From positions 106,597-170,596 of the forward strand of contig JAGWBJ010000005.1 of NCBI GenBank assembly GCA_021295955.1: DNA of 64,000 nucleotides. Reading direction: 5' to 3'. Below the pieces are notes generated by a model. It was not told the DNA's origin. It did no database searches and saw only the letters and a program-made list of their open reading frames with translations. This document shows, one piece after another, positions 26,306-34,880 of the stretch. Each line of letters starts with the position of its first letter. Position 1 is the first letter of the stretch. Origin of the DNA: Dehalococcoidia bacterium (GTDB lineage: Bacteria > Chloroflexota > Dehalococcoidia > Lucifugimonadales > JAGWBF01). The translations under genes and the position numbers were made by a program.

Positions 26306-26692
26306 ATGTCCAGCACCACAACCCTCAGGGTCCGTATCGACGCCGACGCGGTGACGATGGACGCCGAGCTGAACGACACCGACACCGCCCGGGTCATATG
26401 GGAAGCCCTCCCCTTCGGGGCGCCGGGCAACACCTGGGGGGACGAGATATACTTCGCCATACCCGTGGTAAAGGAGCTGGAGAAGGGCCAGGACACCGTG
26501 GAGTTGGGCGACCTGGGCTACTGGCCTCCCGGCAAGGCGTTCTGCATATTCTTCGGCCCAACCCCCGCCAGCCAGGGCGACGAGATCCGCCCCGCCAGCG
26601 CCGTCACGGTGGTCGGCAAGCTCCTGGGGGACCCTACGTTGTTCAGGCAGGTGCCCTCGGGGCAGCAGGTCACCATCTCCATCGCCTCCTAG
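26306..26692 (+). CDS. Cyclophilin-like fold protein (PF04126)
   Basis: 128-residue small protein of the cyclophilin_like/DUF369 family, recognised by NTWGDEIYFAIPV, VELGDLGYWPPGKAFCIFFGPTP and a final VTISIAS strand. Function is not known; the fold is that of peptidyl-prolyl isomerases, but catalytic residues are not established for this group. The ATG at 26306 follows GGAGGGCC. It is a single gene between the MFS carrier and comM. Confidence 0.8.
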   Translation: MSSTTTLRVRIDADAVTMDAELNDTDTARVIWEALPFGAPGNTWGDEIYFAIPVVKELEKGQDTVELGDLGYWPPGKAFCIFFGPTPASQGDEIRPASAVTVVGKLLGDPTLFRQVPSGQQVTISIAS

Positions 26693-26731
26693 GTGGCATC
26701 GGCGGACCCCGCGCCGCCCGCCATCCGCTTA

Positions 26732-26760
26732 TTGACTGCCCGGCCCAGGGTTTCTATATT
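26732..26760 (+). promoter_or_regulatory. Promoter for comM
   Basis: TTGACT (26732-26737), 17-base spacer, TATATT (26755-26760). The transcript would start near 26767, giving a leader of about 26 bases before the ATG at 26793 that includes GGGAGG. Confidence 0.7.
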
Positions 26761-26792
26761 GGTTACGGAATCCGGTGGACGTGGGAGGCCTC

Positions 26793-28316
26793 ATGCTGGC
26801 CACGGTCAGTACCTGTGCCGTCGAAGGGCTGGACGGCTACATAGTCTCGGTGGAGGTGGACATCTCCCCGGGCCTGCCCTCCTTCTCCATCGTGGGCCTA
26901 CCCGACACCGCCGTCCAGGAGGCCAGGGAGCGGGTCAGGGCGGCCATCAGGAACTCGGGCTGCGACTTTCCAATGCGCCGGATCACCGTGAACCTGGCGC
27001 CTGCGGACACCCGCAAGGCTGGCCCGTCCTACGACCTGCCCATCGCCCTGGGCATCCTGCTATCCTCCGGACAGCTCTCCGGCACTCCCGACTCGGCCCT
27101 ATTCCTGGGCGAGCTGTCCCTGGACGGAGGGCTCCGTCACACGGGCGGGATTCTGCCCATGGTGTCCGTGGCCAGGGACCGGGACTTTGACTCGGTCTTC
27201 GTCCCCGCCGTCGACTCCACGGAGGCGGCGTTGGTGGAGGGCATCGACGTGATGCCGGCGGCCAACCTGGCGGACCTGCTGGGCCACTTCCGGGGCGAGG
27301 CGCCCATGAGGCCCGTGGACAAGCCGGCCCTCCGGCTGACGGACGAGGACCAGGGTCACGCCGGCGCCGACCTCTCCCACATCCGCGGCCAGGAGAACGC
27401 CAAACGCGCCCTGGAGGTGGCGGCGGCTGGGGGACACAACCTCCTGATGAGCGGGCCTCCCGGCAGCGGCAAGACCCTCCTGGCGAGGGCCATGCCGTCG
27501 ATACTGCCCCGGATGACCGCCGGGGAGGCCCTGGAGGTCACTAAGATCTACAGCGTGGGGGGACTCCTGCCCATCGACAGGCCGTTGATGGCCCAGCGCC
27601 CCTTCCGCTCCCCCCACTACACCATCTCCAACGCCGGCCTGGTCGGCGGGGGAAGGCTGCCCAGGCCCGGGGAGATTACCCTGAGCCACCGGGGCGTTCT
27701 GTTCCTGGACGAGCTGCCCGAGTTCGGCCACGCGGCGCTGGAGTCCCTGCGCCAACCCATGGAGGACAAGGTGGTCACCATCAGCCGCGTCGGGGGGTCG
27801 GTATGCTACCCGGCCAACTTCTCCCTGATCGGGGCCATGAACCCCTGTCCCTGCGGCTACTACAATCACCCCACCAGGGCCTGCGTGTGCTCTCCCGGAG
27901 CGGTGGCCAGATATCAGAAGCGCATCAGCGGGCCGCTCCTGGACAGGATCGACATCTTCATCGAGGTCCCCCCGGTGGAGTACGAGAAGCTGGTAACCGA
28001 GGGCGCTGAGGACGGCTCGATCCGGGTGCGCCGGCGGGTGGAGGACGCCCGTGACCTGCAACGCTCCCGGTTCGAGGGTACTCAGCTAGCCAGCAACTCG
28101 GAGATGGGCCCCGAGGAGGTGTGGAGCTTCTGCCAGACCGAAGAGAACGCCACCGGCCTCCTCCAGTCGGCGATGAAGCAGCTCGACCTGTCGGCCCGCG
28201 GGTTTCACCGGATACTGAAGCTCTCCCGCACCATCGCGGACCTGGCGGGCTCGACGACCATCGGCGTCCACCACGTGGCCGAGGCCCTACAGTACCGCCC
28301 CAGGGGGATGGGCTAG
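26793..28316 (+). CDS. comM: ComM/YifB-type Mg-chelatase-like AAA+ ATPase
   Basis: 507-residue protein: an N-terminal Lon-protease-like S5 domain (SIVGLPDTAVQEARERV, PADTRKAGPSYDLPIALGIL), a Mg-chelatase AAA+ core with Walker A SGPPGSGKTLLAR and Walker B GVLFLDELPEF, and the C-terminal subdomain with the zinc-like cysteine set MNPCPCGYYNHPTRACVCSP. ComM helicases promote branch migration during natural transformation; in non-competent lineages the role is unclear. ATG 26793 with GGGAGG upstream is preferred over an earlier ATG at 26775. Confidence 0.92.
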   Translation: MLATVSTCAVEGLDGYIVSVEVDISPGLPSFSIVGLPDTAVQEARERVRAAIRNSGCDFPMRRITVNLAPADTRKAGPSYDLPIALGILLSSGQLSGTPDSALFLGELSLDGGLRHTGGILPMVSVARDRDFDSVFVPAVDSTEAALVEGIDVMPAANLADLLGHFRGEAPMRPVDKPALRLTDEDQGHAGADLSHIRGQENAKRALEVAAAGGHNLLMSGPPGSGKTLLARAMPSILPRMTAGEALEVTKIYSVGGLLPIDRPLMAQRPFRSPHYTISNAGLVGGGRLPRPGEITLSHRGVLFLDELPEFGHAALESLRQPMEDKVVTISRVGGSVCYPANFSLIGAMNPCPCGYYNHPTRACVCSPGAVARYQKRISGPLLDRIDIFIEVPPVEYEKLVTEGAEDGSIRVRRRVEDARDLQRSRFEGTQLASNSEMGPEEVWSFCQTEENATGLLQSAMKQLDLSARGFHRILKLSRTIADLAGSTTIGVHHVAEALQYRPRGMG

Positions 28317-28322
28317 CACAGA

Positions 28323-29138
28323 CTACGGAGCAGCAGGCCGCTCCGGCAGCGTTATGTCAAGCGCGATAGGGCAGTGGTCCGAACCCATCACCTCGGGAAG
28401 GATGCCGGCCCCGGTAACGCAGGGGGCCAGCGACTCACTCGCGAAGAAGTAGTCTATCCTCCAACCCACGTTGCGCTCCCTGGCGGCGGTCATCGTGTCC
28501 CAGTAGGTGTACTGCCCCGGCTGATCGTTGAACATCCTGAGGGTGTCCACGAAGCCCTCCTGCAGAAGCCTGTCGATCCACCTTCGCTCCTCGGGCAGGA
28601 AGCCGGAAAGGCGTGAGTTCTGTTGGGGGCGGGCCAGGTCGATCTCCTTGTGGGCGGTGTTGACGTCGCCGCAGATGACCACGTGCCGCCCCCGGGCCGT
28701 GAGCCCGCAGGCGTACTCCAGGAACGCCTCGTAGAACTCCATCTTGTACCTCAGACGGTCCCTGGAGGACCGGCCGTTGGGGAAGTAGCTGTTCAGCAGC
28801 ACGAAGTCCCCGTAGTCCGCGACTACGGTCCGGCCCTCCCGGTCGAACTCCTCCACGCCGAACCCGCATGCAACGCTCGCCGGGGCCGTCCTGGAGTACA
28901 GGGCGACCCCACTGTACCCCTTGCGCTCGGGGAAGGCGAAGTAGGCGGAGTAGCCGGCCACGTTCAGGAGCTCGTCGGGGACCTGCCCGTCGGACACCTT
29001 GGTCTCCTGGAGGCACAGGACGTCGGGAGCTGCGCCGGCCAGCCAGTCCAGGAAGCCCTTCTTGTGGACCGCCCTCAGGCCATTGACGTTCCACGACATG
29101 AGCCGCAGGGTCCTGCCGTCACCGTCCACCGGGCTCAC
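28323..29138 (-). CDS. xthA: Exodeoxyribonuclease III
   Basis: AP endonuclease/3' exonuclease for base excision repair. The 271-residue protein shows LMSWNVNGLRA, LCLQETKVSD (metal Glu), VLLNSYFPNG, VVICGDVNTAHKEIDL, NVGWRIDYFF and the terminal GSDHCPIALDI with catalytic His. The N terminus is extended by about 12 residues before the usual start. Its ATG overlaps the stop of the DUF2277 gene as ATGA (29135-29138), so translation is probably coupled. The family is also close to Neisseria-type NApe. Confidence 0.94.
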   Translation of the reverse strand: MSPVDGDGRTLRLMSWNVNGLRAVHKKGFLDWLAGAAPDVLCLQETKVSDGQVPDELLNVAGYSAYFAFPERKGYSGVALYSRTAPASVACGFGVEEFDREGRTVVADYGDFVLLNSYFPNGRSSRDRLRYKMEFYEAFLEYACGLTARGRHVVICGDVNTAHKEIDLARPQQNSRLSGFLPEERRWIDRLLQEGFVDTLRMFNDQPGQYTYWDTMTAARERNVGWRIDYFFASESLAPCVTGAGILPEVMGSDHCPIALDITLPERPAAP

Positions 29139-29356
29139 CGGCCCTCGTCTGACCGGGCGTATGGCCTCAACGACGCCAGGAGGCGGCGGCAGGCGGCGGA
29201 GACCTCATCGACGGCGCCATGAAAGGCCTCCTGATTGGCCCTGGAGGGCGCCCGATAGCCGCTGACCTTGCGCACGAACTGCAGGGCCGCGGCCTGGATC
29301 TCCTCGTCGGTCGCGGGGCTTCCAGCCCGCCTCAGGGGCCTGATGCTTCGACACAC
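29135..29356 (-). CDS. DUF2277 small protein
   Basis: 73-residue protein starting VCRSIRPLRRAGSPATDEEI and containing ALQFVRKVSGYRAPSRAN and AACRRLLASL, the whole of the DUF2277 family, which is common in Chloroflexota and Actinobacteria. Function unknown. The start is GTG 29356, set by the conserved family opening CRSIR; the frame is open 12 codons further up. It overlaps xthA by 4 bases. Its leader carries a perfect 20-base duplication and its promoter lies at 29410-29438. Confidence 0.85.
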   Translation of the reverse strand: MCRSIRPLRRAGSPATDEEIQAAALQFVRKVSGYRAPSRANQEAFHGAVDEVSAACRRLLASLRPYARSDEGR

Positions 29357-29368
29357 GGCGACGTCACT

Positions 29369-29408
29369 CCAAGGGGGTCTGATACGGGCCAAGGGGGTCT
29401 GATACGGG
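29369..29408. repeat. Two perfect 20-base tandem copies in the DUF2277 leader
   Basis: ccaagggggtctgatacggg occurs at 29369-29388 and again at 29389-29408 with no difference. The duplication starts right at the expected transcript start of the DUF2277-xthA operon and fills most of its leader. The identical copies suggest a recent event. Confidence 0.9.
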
Positions 29409-29409
29409 C

Positions 29410-29438
29410 AGTATAGGACCGTATCCGGCTCCGTTCAA
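29410..29438 (-). promoter_or_regulatory. Promoter for DUF2277-xthA
   Basis: Minus strand TTGAAC (29438-29433), 17-base spacer, TATACT (29415-29410). The start point would be near 29403, inside the tandem duplication. Confidence 0.65.
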
Positions 29439-29480
29439 GCACCCTCGTTCAAGCTCTAAGAAGCGGCGCCGGCCCCTCGC

Positions 29481-29509
29481 TTGACTGGCCTCACGGGCCG
29501 ATATAGACT
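29481..29509 (+). promoter_or_regulatory. Promoter for the MBL-M20-MmgE operon
   Basis: TTGACT (29481-29486), 17-base spacer, TAGACT (29504-29509). The transcript would start near 29516, about 31 bases before the GTG at 29547 and its GGAAGGAGG ribosome-binding site. Confidence 0.6.
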
Positions 29510-29546
29510 GCCGGTGACGCGGGGACTCGGTGGAAGGAGGCCAGCC

Positions 29547-30407
29547 GTGGGAAGCTTCAGGATGCAGGTCGGCAACGCGGAGATACTGGCCCTCTCGGAC
29601 ATGAACATAGGCATCGGCGCCCCCATGCAGGAGCTGTGGCCCAAGGTCCCCCCCGACGCCTGGAAGGCCTATGCGGAGCTGTATCCCGACGCGTTCGACG
29701 GGGACCGCATGCGCCTGGAGGTCGCCTGCTACCTGGTGCGCTCCCAGGGCAAGACGATCCTCATCGACACCGGCTACGGCCCCGGGCCCATCAGGGCCAT
29801 CGGCGGTAGGCGCGGCGAGCTGATGCTCGACCTGGCCACGCGAAAGGTCACCGACGACGACGTGGATATCGTGTTTCTCTCGCACCTGCACCTGGACCAC
29901 GTGGGCTGGAACACGGTCCGGCGGGGCGACGGCTGGGTCCCGACCTTCCCCAACGCCCGCTACATATGCCACGAGGCCGACCTGGAACACTTCCGCAAGG
30001 AGGAGGTCCAGGCGGCCCAGACCTACCGGTTCATGTATATGTTCGTGGACCCTCTGGACGAGCAGGGACTCCTGGACACCGTCTCCGGGGACTTCGACCT
30101 TACCGACGAGGTGAAGGCGGTCCACACACCGGGCCACACCCCCGGCCACATGAGCGTACTGGTCACCTCCGGCGGCGAGCGCGCCAACATCCAGGGAGAC
30201 GTCCTGATACATCCCGCCCAGGTGACGGAGGAGGAGTGGAACTCCCGTTTCGACGTCGACTGGGACACAGCCAACGTCACCCGCCGCAAGCTGCTTGATC
30301 AGGTCGAGGCGGAGGGCGCCACCGTCGTATCGTGTCACTTTCCCCTACCCGGATTCGGGCGGGTCGTCCGCTCCCAGGGCAAGCGTTACTGGCAAACGGG
30401 CCTGTAG
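29547..30407 (+). CDS. Metallo-beta-lactamase-fold hydrolase
   Basis: 286-residue MBL-fold protein. Zinc ligands are visible in LSHLHLDHVGWN, in HTPGHTPGHMSVL (His), in NIQGDVLIHPAQ (bridging Asp) and in SCHFPLPGFG (last His). The layout is that of quorum-quenching-lactonase-like or other MBL hydrolases; the substrate is unknown. GTG 29547 is supported by AGGAGG six bases upstream. It heads a rightward operon with an M20-like protein and an MmgE/PrpD-family protein. Confidence 0.85.
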   Translation: MGSFRMQVGNAEILALSDMNIGIGAPMQELWPKVPPDAWKAYAELYPDAFDGDRMRLEVACYLVRSQGKTILIDTGYGPGPIRAIGGRRGELMLDLATRKVTDDDVDIVFLSHLHLDHVGWNTVRRGDGWVPTFPNARYICHEADLEHFRKEEVQAAQTYRFMYMFVDPLDEQGLLDTVSGDFDLTDEVKAVHTPGHTPGHMSVLVTSGGERANIQGDVLIHPAQVTEEEWNSRFDVDWDTANVTRRKLLDQVEAEGATVVSCHFPLPGFGRVVRSQGKRYWQTGL

Positions 30408-30418
30408 GGAGGTTAGCC

Positions 30419-31663
30419 ATGGCGACAGCCGACCCCCGGAGGGTGCTCGACACCTTCGACCGGGAAGCCATGCTGGAGGTCGCCCAGCAGCTCATTCGGA
30501 TTCCCAGCTTCAAGACCGAAGAAACTGAAGTCGCTCGCTACATCGCCGGCCTGCTGGAACATCGCGGCTACGAAGTGCAGCTCCAAGAGGTGGAGCCGGG
30601 CAGGTTTCAGACGGTGGCCACTCTCAGGGGCACGGGTGGTGGGAAGTCCCTGATGCTCAACGGCCACATAGACATTGACCCTCTGGCCCTGAACTGGAAG
30701 CGCGATCCATGGACCCCCAGCGTCGAGGGGGACCGCCTTTACGGCGGCGGCATCCGGAACATGAAGGCGGGCGTCGCCTCCCTAATGGAGGCCGCGGAGT
30801 GCATACGGCGCTCGGGGATAAGTCTCAAGGGCGACCTGGTGCTGGCCTTCGTGGTCGGGGAGCTCCAGGGAGGCGTGGGCACGACCTACCTGTGTGAGCA
30901 CGGCCCGCTGACGGACATGGCCGTGGTGCCCGAGCCCTTCGGGGCCGACAACGTGGTGACCGTGAGCGCAGGCGTGGTCGAGCTGGCCGTACACACCATC
31001 GGCAACTCCAGGCACATCAGCCGCATGGAAGAGGCCGTGGACGCCATCGAGATGATGCTCCTGGCCATCCCGGCCATCAAGGCCGTGCGGTTCACCCACA
31101 CCCCCAGGGCCGACCTCCCCGCCCTGCCCAGGGTCAACGTCGGCACCATCATCGGCGGCCGGGGCAGGGACTATGACCTCCGCGGCCCCAACTTCGTCTC
31201 CGACTTCTGCACGGTCATCGTGGACGTGCGCTACCTCCCCGGCATGACATCCACTTCGGTCCGGGCGGATATCACCGCCGCGCTGGACAGGCTTAAGTCC
31301 GGGAACCCGGACTTCAGGTACGAGATCGAGATGCCGCCCCCGCCCAAGCACAAGGTGTTCAGCATGGTGATGGAGCCCTTCGACCTGCCCAAGGACGAGT
31401 ACATACTCCAGTGCCTGTTGCGCCAGTACCGCACCATCACCGGACGCGAGCCCCAGGCGGTGGGCACCGTGCTCCCCTACTCCTACACCGGCGACGACAC
31501 CTGCCACCTGTGGAAGGCGGGGGTACCCTGCGTCCTATACGGCCCTGGCGGCGGCTCCGAGTCGGCCACCATCCCCGACGAGTCCTCCAGCATAAGCGAC
31601 ATGGAGCAGGTGGCCAGGGTCCTGGCCCTGACGGCCCTGGACGTCTGCAATCTGGACAGCTGA
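30419..31663 (+). CDS. M20-family peptidase-like protein lacking several metal ligands
   Basis: 414 residues with the M20 layout: catalytic domain, central dimerisation lid (about 190-300) and second catalytic part. The first His-x-Asp motif is intact (NGHIDID, H83 and D85). The bridging Asp of the family motif is replaced by Asn (GGGIRNMKAG, N114), the metal Glu of the E-E pair by Leu (GELQGG, E148/L149), and the last His by Thr in ESATIPDES. The E-P motif (E172) is kept. It may bind fewer metals, use another chemistry or be non-catalytic. The gene follows the MBL gene by 11 bases. Confidence 0.8.
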   Translation: MATADPRRVLDTFDREAMLEVAQQLIRIPSFKTEETEVARYIAGLLEHRGYEVQLQEVEPGRFQTVATLRGTGGGKSLMLNGHIDIDPLALNWKRDPWTPSVEGDRLYGGGIRNMKAGVASLMEAAECIRRSGISLKGDLVLAFVVGELQGGVGTTYLCEHGPLTDMAVVPEPFGADNVVTVSAGVVELAVHTIGNSRHISRMEEAVDAIEMMLLAIPAIKAVRFTHTPRADLPALPRVNVGTIIGGRGRDYDLRGPNFVSDFCTVIVDVRYLPGMTSTSVRADITAALDRLKSGNPDFRYEIEMPPPPKHKVFSMVMEPFDLPKDEYILQCLLRQYRTITGREPQAVGTVLPYSYTGDDTCHLWKAGVPCVLYGPGGGSESATIPDESSSISDMEQVARVLALTALDVCNLDS

Positions 31664-31700
31664 GCCCGGGACAAGCCAGAGGCAACAAAGAAGGAGCGCC

Positions 31701-33077
31701 ATGGACGCCATGACCGAGGGAATCAGCCGGTACGCCCGGGGATTGGACTACGAGGACATCGACCCCGAAACGGTGCGGCAGACCAAGATACGGCTCATCG
31801 ACTCCCTGGCCTGCGGCCTGGCCTCCTACGACTACCCGGTGGGCAGGATGGTCCGGGCCGTGGCGGCCGGCACAGACGGCAACCCCGGCAGCACCGTCAT
31901 AGGGACGGACCACCGCTCCTCGCCCGAGCTCGCCGCCTTCGCCAACAGCGCCATGGTCCGCTTCCTGGACTGCAACGACACCTACCACTCCCTGGACTCG
32001 GGGCACCCCAGCGACCAGCTGCCCGGTGTGCTGGCGGCGGCGGAGATGGCCGGGGCCGACGGAAAGACCGTCATCGCGGCTACGGTAGCGGCTTACGAGG
32101 TCTACTGCGGCCTCTGCGACGTCGCCAACATATCCTGGGGCGATTCCCGGTGGTACAACGCCACCTGGGGCCCCATAGCCAGCGCCGCCGCCGTGTCCAG
32201 GGTGCTGGGTCTCTCCCAAGAGCAGACCGGCCACGCCATCTCCATCGCCCTGGCCTCCCACGCATCCCTGGGAGTCATCACCAGGGGCGACCAGGTCCCC
32301 CTGTGGCACGCCTGCGCCGACCCCAACGCCGTCCGGCAGGGGGTCTTCGCGGCGCTGCTGGCCAGGGAGGGCATGGACGGCCCCCTGGACCCCTTCGAGG
32401 GCACCTACGGCTTCTTCGACGCCATCTCTGGGCCCTTCCCGATGCCCGCCCTGGGCGATGGCAACGGGGGCTTCCGCCTCAACAACACCATCGTCAAGCG
32501 GTACACCACCTGCTCCCATACCCAGACCGCCGCCGAGGCCGCCGTCCGGATCCACGGCCAGCTGCCGCAAGACGTGGAGATAGCCGAGGTGCTGGTGACC
32601 ACCAACTCTTACACCAACGAGGTGTGCGGCAGGCCGGACCGGTGGCGCCCCAACGGGCACAAGACCGCCAACCTCAGCCTGCCCTACTGCATCGCCGTAG
32701 GTCTCAGCGAGGGCGGCGTCGGCATGGACCAGTTCACCGAGGCCAAGATTCACGACCCTGACATCCACGCGTTCATGCAGCGGGTGCGCGTCCAGGAGGA
32801 CCCCGAGTTCAGCGCCGCCTATCCAGCCCAGTCCATGACGGCCGTTGAAGCCATCGACAAGTCGGGCAACCGGTACAGCGCAAAGGTCGGCTACACCACG
32901 GGGTTCCCCCAGGAGCCGATAGACGAGGACGGAATCGAGACCAAGTTCCGGGACATGACGGCGCACCTTATCACCCACGACCAGCAGTCCCGGGCCCTGG
33001 AGTGGCTCTGGAGCATCGAAGAGAAGCGGGACGTGGGCGAGCTGTTCCGTCATCTGGTAGTGTCCCGGGAAGGGTAG
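31701..33077 (+). CDS. MmgE/PrpD-family protein
   Basis: 458 residues of the MmgE/PrpD fold (2-methylcitrate dehydratase, cis-aconitate decarboxylase, iminodisuccinate epimerase relatives). Marks include the all-helical N domain KIRLIDSLACGLASYD, FLDCNDTYHSLDSGHPSDQLPGVLA, KRYTTCSHTQTAAEA and a C-terminal domain with KTANLSLPYCIAVGL. The substrate is unknown; no prpB or prpC is nearby, so propionate use is not supported. It lies 37 bases after the M20-like gene with AAGGAG upstream of ATG 31701. Confidence 0.85.
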   Translation: MDAMTEGISRYARGLDYEDIDPETVRQTKIRLIDSLACGLASYDYPVGRMVRAVAAGTDGNPGSTVIGTDHRSSPELAAFANSAMVRFLDCNDTYHSLDSGHPSDQLPGVLAAAEMAGADGKTVIAATVAAYEVYCGLCDVANISWGDSRWYNATWGPIASAAAVSRVLGLSQEQTGHAISIALASHASLGVITRGDQVPLWHACADPNAVRQGVFAALLAREGMDGPLDPFEGTYGFFDAISGPFPMPALGDGNGGFRLNNTIVKRYTTCSHTQTAAEAAVRIHGQLPQDVEIAEVLVTTNSYTNEVCGRPDRWRPNGHKTANLSLPYCIAVGLSEGGVGMDQFTEAKIHDPDIHAFMQRVRVQEDPEFSAAYPAQSMTAVEAIDKSGNRYSAKVGYTTGFPQEPIDEDGIETKFRDMTAHLITHDQQSRALEWLWSIEEKRDVGELFRHLVVSREG

Positions 33078-33096
33078 ACGTCGCCGGCAACAATCT

Positions 33097-33127
33097 GGTC
33101 CGATGCAGGGCGGGTCCGATGCAGGGC
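33097..33127. repeat. 15-base direct repeat around a start codon
   Basis: ggtccgatgcagggc occurs at 33097-33111 and 33113-33127, one base apart. Each copy contains an ATG, but only the second (33119) is in frame with the following gene, so the duplication sets two candidate starts in different frames. Confidence 0.8.
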
Positions 33128-33562
33128 AAACGCCTCAAGACCAAGGAGTTCCTGGTGGAAGTTGTGGAGTTGTTGCGCATGCAACTTCCGGCGTGGCTGC
33201 GCGACGTGAACGTCCTGGGGCCGGTGGGCTCTCTGATCAAGGTCCACTACGGCAACCCCAAGGTCCACTACGAGGTGTGGGTGCGCCCGAGGCACGGCAG
33301 CATAGAGGTGGGACTCCACTTCGAGGCAGAGTCCGGCCTCAACCGTCGCTACCTTTCCGAGCTGAGGGGACGGCACGCCCAGACGGTCGCTTCCCTGGGA
33401 CCGGAGGTGCAGCCCGAGGAGTGGGTCCGCTCCTGGACGAGGGTGCACCAGGCCATCCCCTTCTCGGAGCTGGACGAGGACACGCTGATGGTCGTATCGG
33501 GCCGGCTCTCCCAGATGGTGGCGCGCCTGGAGCCCGTGGTCAGGGAGATCTCGGGTCCGTGA
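33119..33562 (+). CDS. Hypothetical protein
   Basis: 147 residues, no recognised family. The N half is basic and helix-like (QGKRLKTKEFLVEVVELLRM), the middle has aromatic beta-rich stretches (LIKVHYGNPKVHYEVWVRP, IEVGLHFE) and the end is helical. No signal peptide or membrane segment. ATG 33119 sits in the second copy of a 15-base repeat; the frame is open upstream. It ends inside the 3' end of the opposing MFS gene (overlap 33540-33562). The pattern of conserved-looking aromatics suggests a real protein, but only coding shape supports it. Confidence 0.55.
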   Translation: MQGKRLKTKEFLVEVVELLRMQLPAWLRDVNVLGPVGSLIKVHYGNPKVHYEVWVRPRHGSIEVGLHFEAESGLNRRYLSELRGRHAQTVASLGPEVQPEEWVRSWTRVHQAIPFSELDEDTLMVVSGRLSQMVARLEPVVREISGP

Positions 33563-34796
33563 AGCGGATACGGTCCGCAGCTCCCTCACTCGGAGGTGCT
33601 CCTCGGACCCGGGGGTCTTTCAGGAAAGTCGACGCCGCCACGGCGAAGGCAGCGGCCCCCGTCGCCAGGACGAAGACCCAACGGACCTCCGTCGCGTCGG
33701 CTATGTGGCCCGCCAGCAGCGGCCCCAGGGCGTTCCCCAGCCCGGCCCCCATCCCCATGAGCCCGAAGGCCGCGGCGGAGAAGTTGGGCGGCACATAGTC
33801 TCCCGCCGAGGCGGCGCATATTATGTAAGCCGCCCTGAAGCTCAGCCCCACCAGCACCGCCGAAGCCACGAAGCCCGGTATCACCGGCGCGACCCAGAAC
33901 AGCAGGCTCCCCGCGCCCAGGGTGGCAAAGGAGAGGAAGAACCCGGCGCGCCGGCCCAACCTATCCGAGGCGGTCCCCCAGAAAACCCCGCTGACGATCC
34001 CCAGCGGCCCCAGAAACGTGAACAGCAGGCCGATGGTGGACAGGGAGACTTCCCGCTCCTCCAGGTAGAGTCCGAAGAAGGTCGTGTAGACCCCCGTCGT
34101 CCAGCCGGAACAGAAGGCCAGCAGGGCAATGAGCCACACCAGGGGCTCCCTATAGGCCTCCAGCGGCCAGGCGCCCCGGGCGGCCCTGAGGCCTCCCGGG
34201 TCTCGCGGCCGGTCCCGGAGGAACAGCAGGGACACCACGCCCACAACGGCCACGATGGCCGCCAGCGCGTACCAGGTGTGCCGCCATCCGTCCACGGGGT
34301 CCCGTCCCGTGAGCCACGGCACCAGGGTCCCTATGACCACGAAGCTGGCCCCCCCGCCTGCCGCGGCGATGCCCGCGGCCGTCCCCCGGTTCTGCGAGTC
34401 GAACCAGACCGAGAGGAGCCCCATCACCGGCGTCGTGCATCCCTGGATGGTGAAGCCCATGACAGCGCACATGGCCAGGGCGAAGAGATAGCTGAAGGAG
34501 GCGCCCAGGAACGCCATGGCGACGGCGTTGGCCAGGGCCGCCACCCCGATGATGATCCGGCTCCCGTACCGGGGCGCCAGCATCCCGAACACGAAGGCCG
34601 ACGCTATCCCCATCAGGGACGTAACGGTGATCAGCCCCCCGGCCTGGAAGTGGGACAGGCCGAGCCCTTCTTCCATGGAGGGGAGCACCAGGCCGTAGGC
34701 CACGCGGGATAGCTGGGTTACCAGGTTGACGACGACGGCTACCGCCAGGATGAGCCCGGCGTATCCCGCCAGCCAGGTGGGGGCTACCCGCCGCAT
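33540..34796 (-). CDS. MFS transporter
   Basis: 418-residue major facilitator with about 12 membrane segments. The first starts near APTWLAGYAGLILAVAVVV, and the loop motifs GMLAPRYGSRIII and DRLGRRAGFF mark the two halves. The type resembles CynX/NimT or oxalate/formate antiporter-like permeases; the substrate is unknown. ATG 34796 begins RRVAPTWLAG; the open frame further upstream runs into the tRNA-Gln gene and is not coding. The last 7 codons overlap the hypothetical gene on the other strand. Confidence 0.87.
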   Translation of the reverse strand: MRRVAPTWLAGYAGLILAVAVVVNLVTQLSRVAYGLVLPSMEEGLGLSHFQAGGLITVTSLMGIASAFVFGMLAPRYGSRIIIGVAALANAVAMAFLGASFSYLFALAMCAVMGFTIQGCTTPVMGLLSVWFDSQNRGTAAGIAAAGGGASFVVIGTLVPWLTGRDPVDGWRHTWYALAAIVAVVGVVSLLFLRDRPRDPGGLRAARGAWPLEAYREPLVWLIALLAFCSGWTTGVYTTFFGLYLEEREVSLSTIGLLFTFLGPLGIVSGVFWGTASDRLGRRAGFFLSFATLGAGSLLFWVAPVIPGFVASAVLVGLSFRAAYIICAASAGDYVPPNFSAAAFGLMGMGAGLGNALGPLLAGHIADATEVRWVFVLATGAAAFAVAASTFLKDPRVRGAPPSEGAADRIRFTDPRSP

Positions 34797-34841
34797 GGAC
34801 CGTAGGTAGTCATATACGATGGCCCGGGCCGCCCCTCGATC

Positions 34842-34870
34842 TTTCGCCCCCGGCAGCCGTATGCGATAAT
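34842..34870 (+). promoter_or_regulatory. Probable promoter for tRNA-Gln
   Basis: TTTCGC (34842-34847), 17-base spacer, GATAAT (34865-34870). The transcript would start near 34877, about 28 bases before the tRNA. The -35 is weak. Confidence 0.45.
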
Positions 34871-34880
34871 GGACTCCCCA

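Noticed and set aside
26306-26692. Classical cyclophilin peptidyl-prolyl isomerase
   Set aside because: It fits the cyclophilin-like PF04126 family, not the catalytic cyclophilins; the catalytic Arg-Phe motif is absent.
31437-33053. Long minus-strand open frame opposite the MmgE/PrpD gene (538 codons)
   Set aside because: Shadow of a recognised protein on the plus strand; no recognisable domain.
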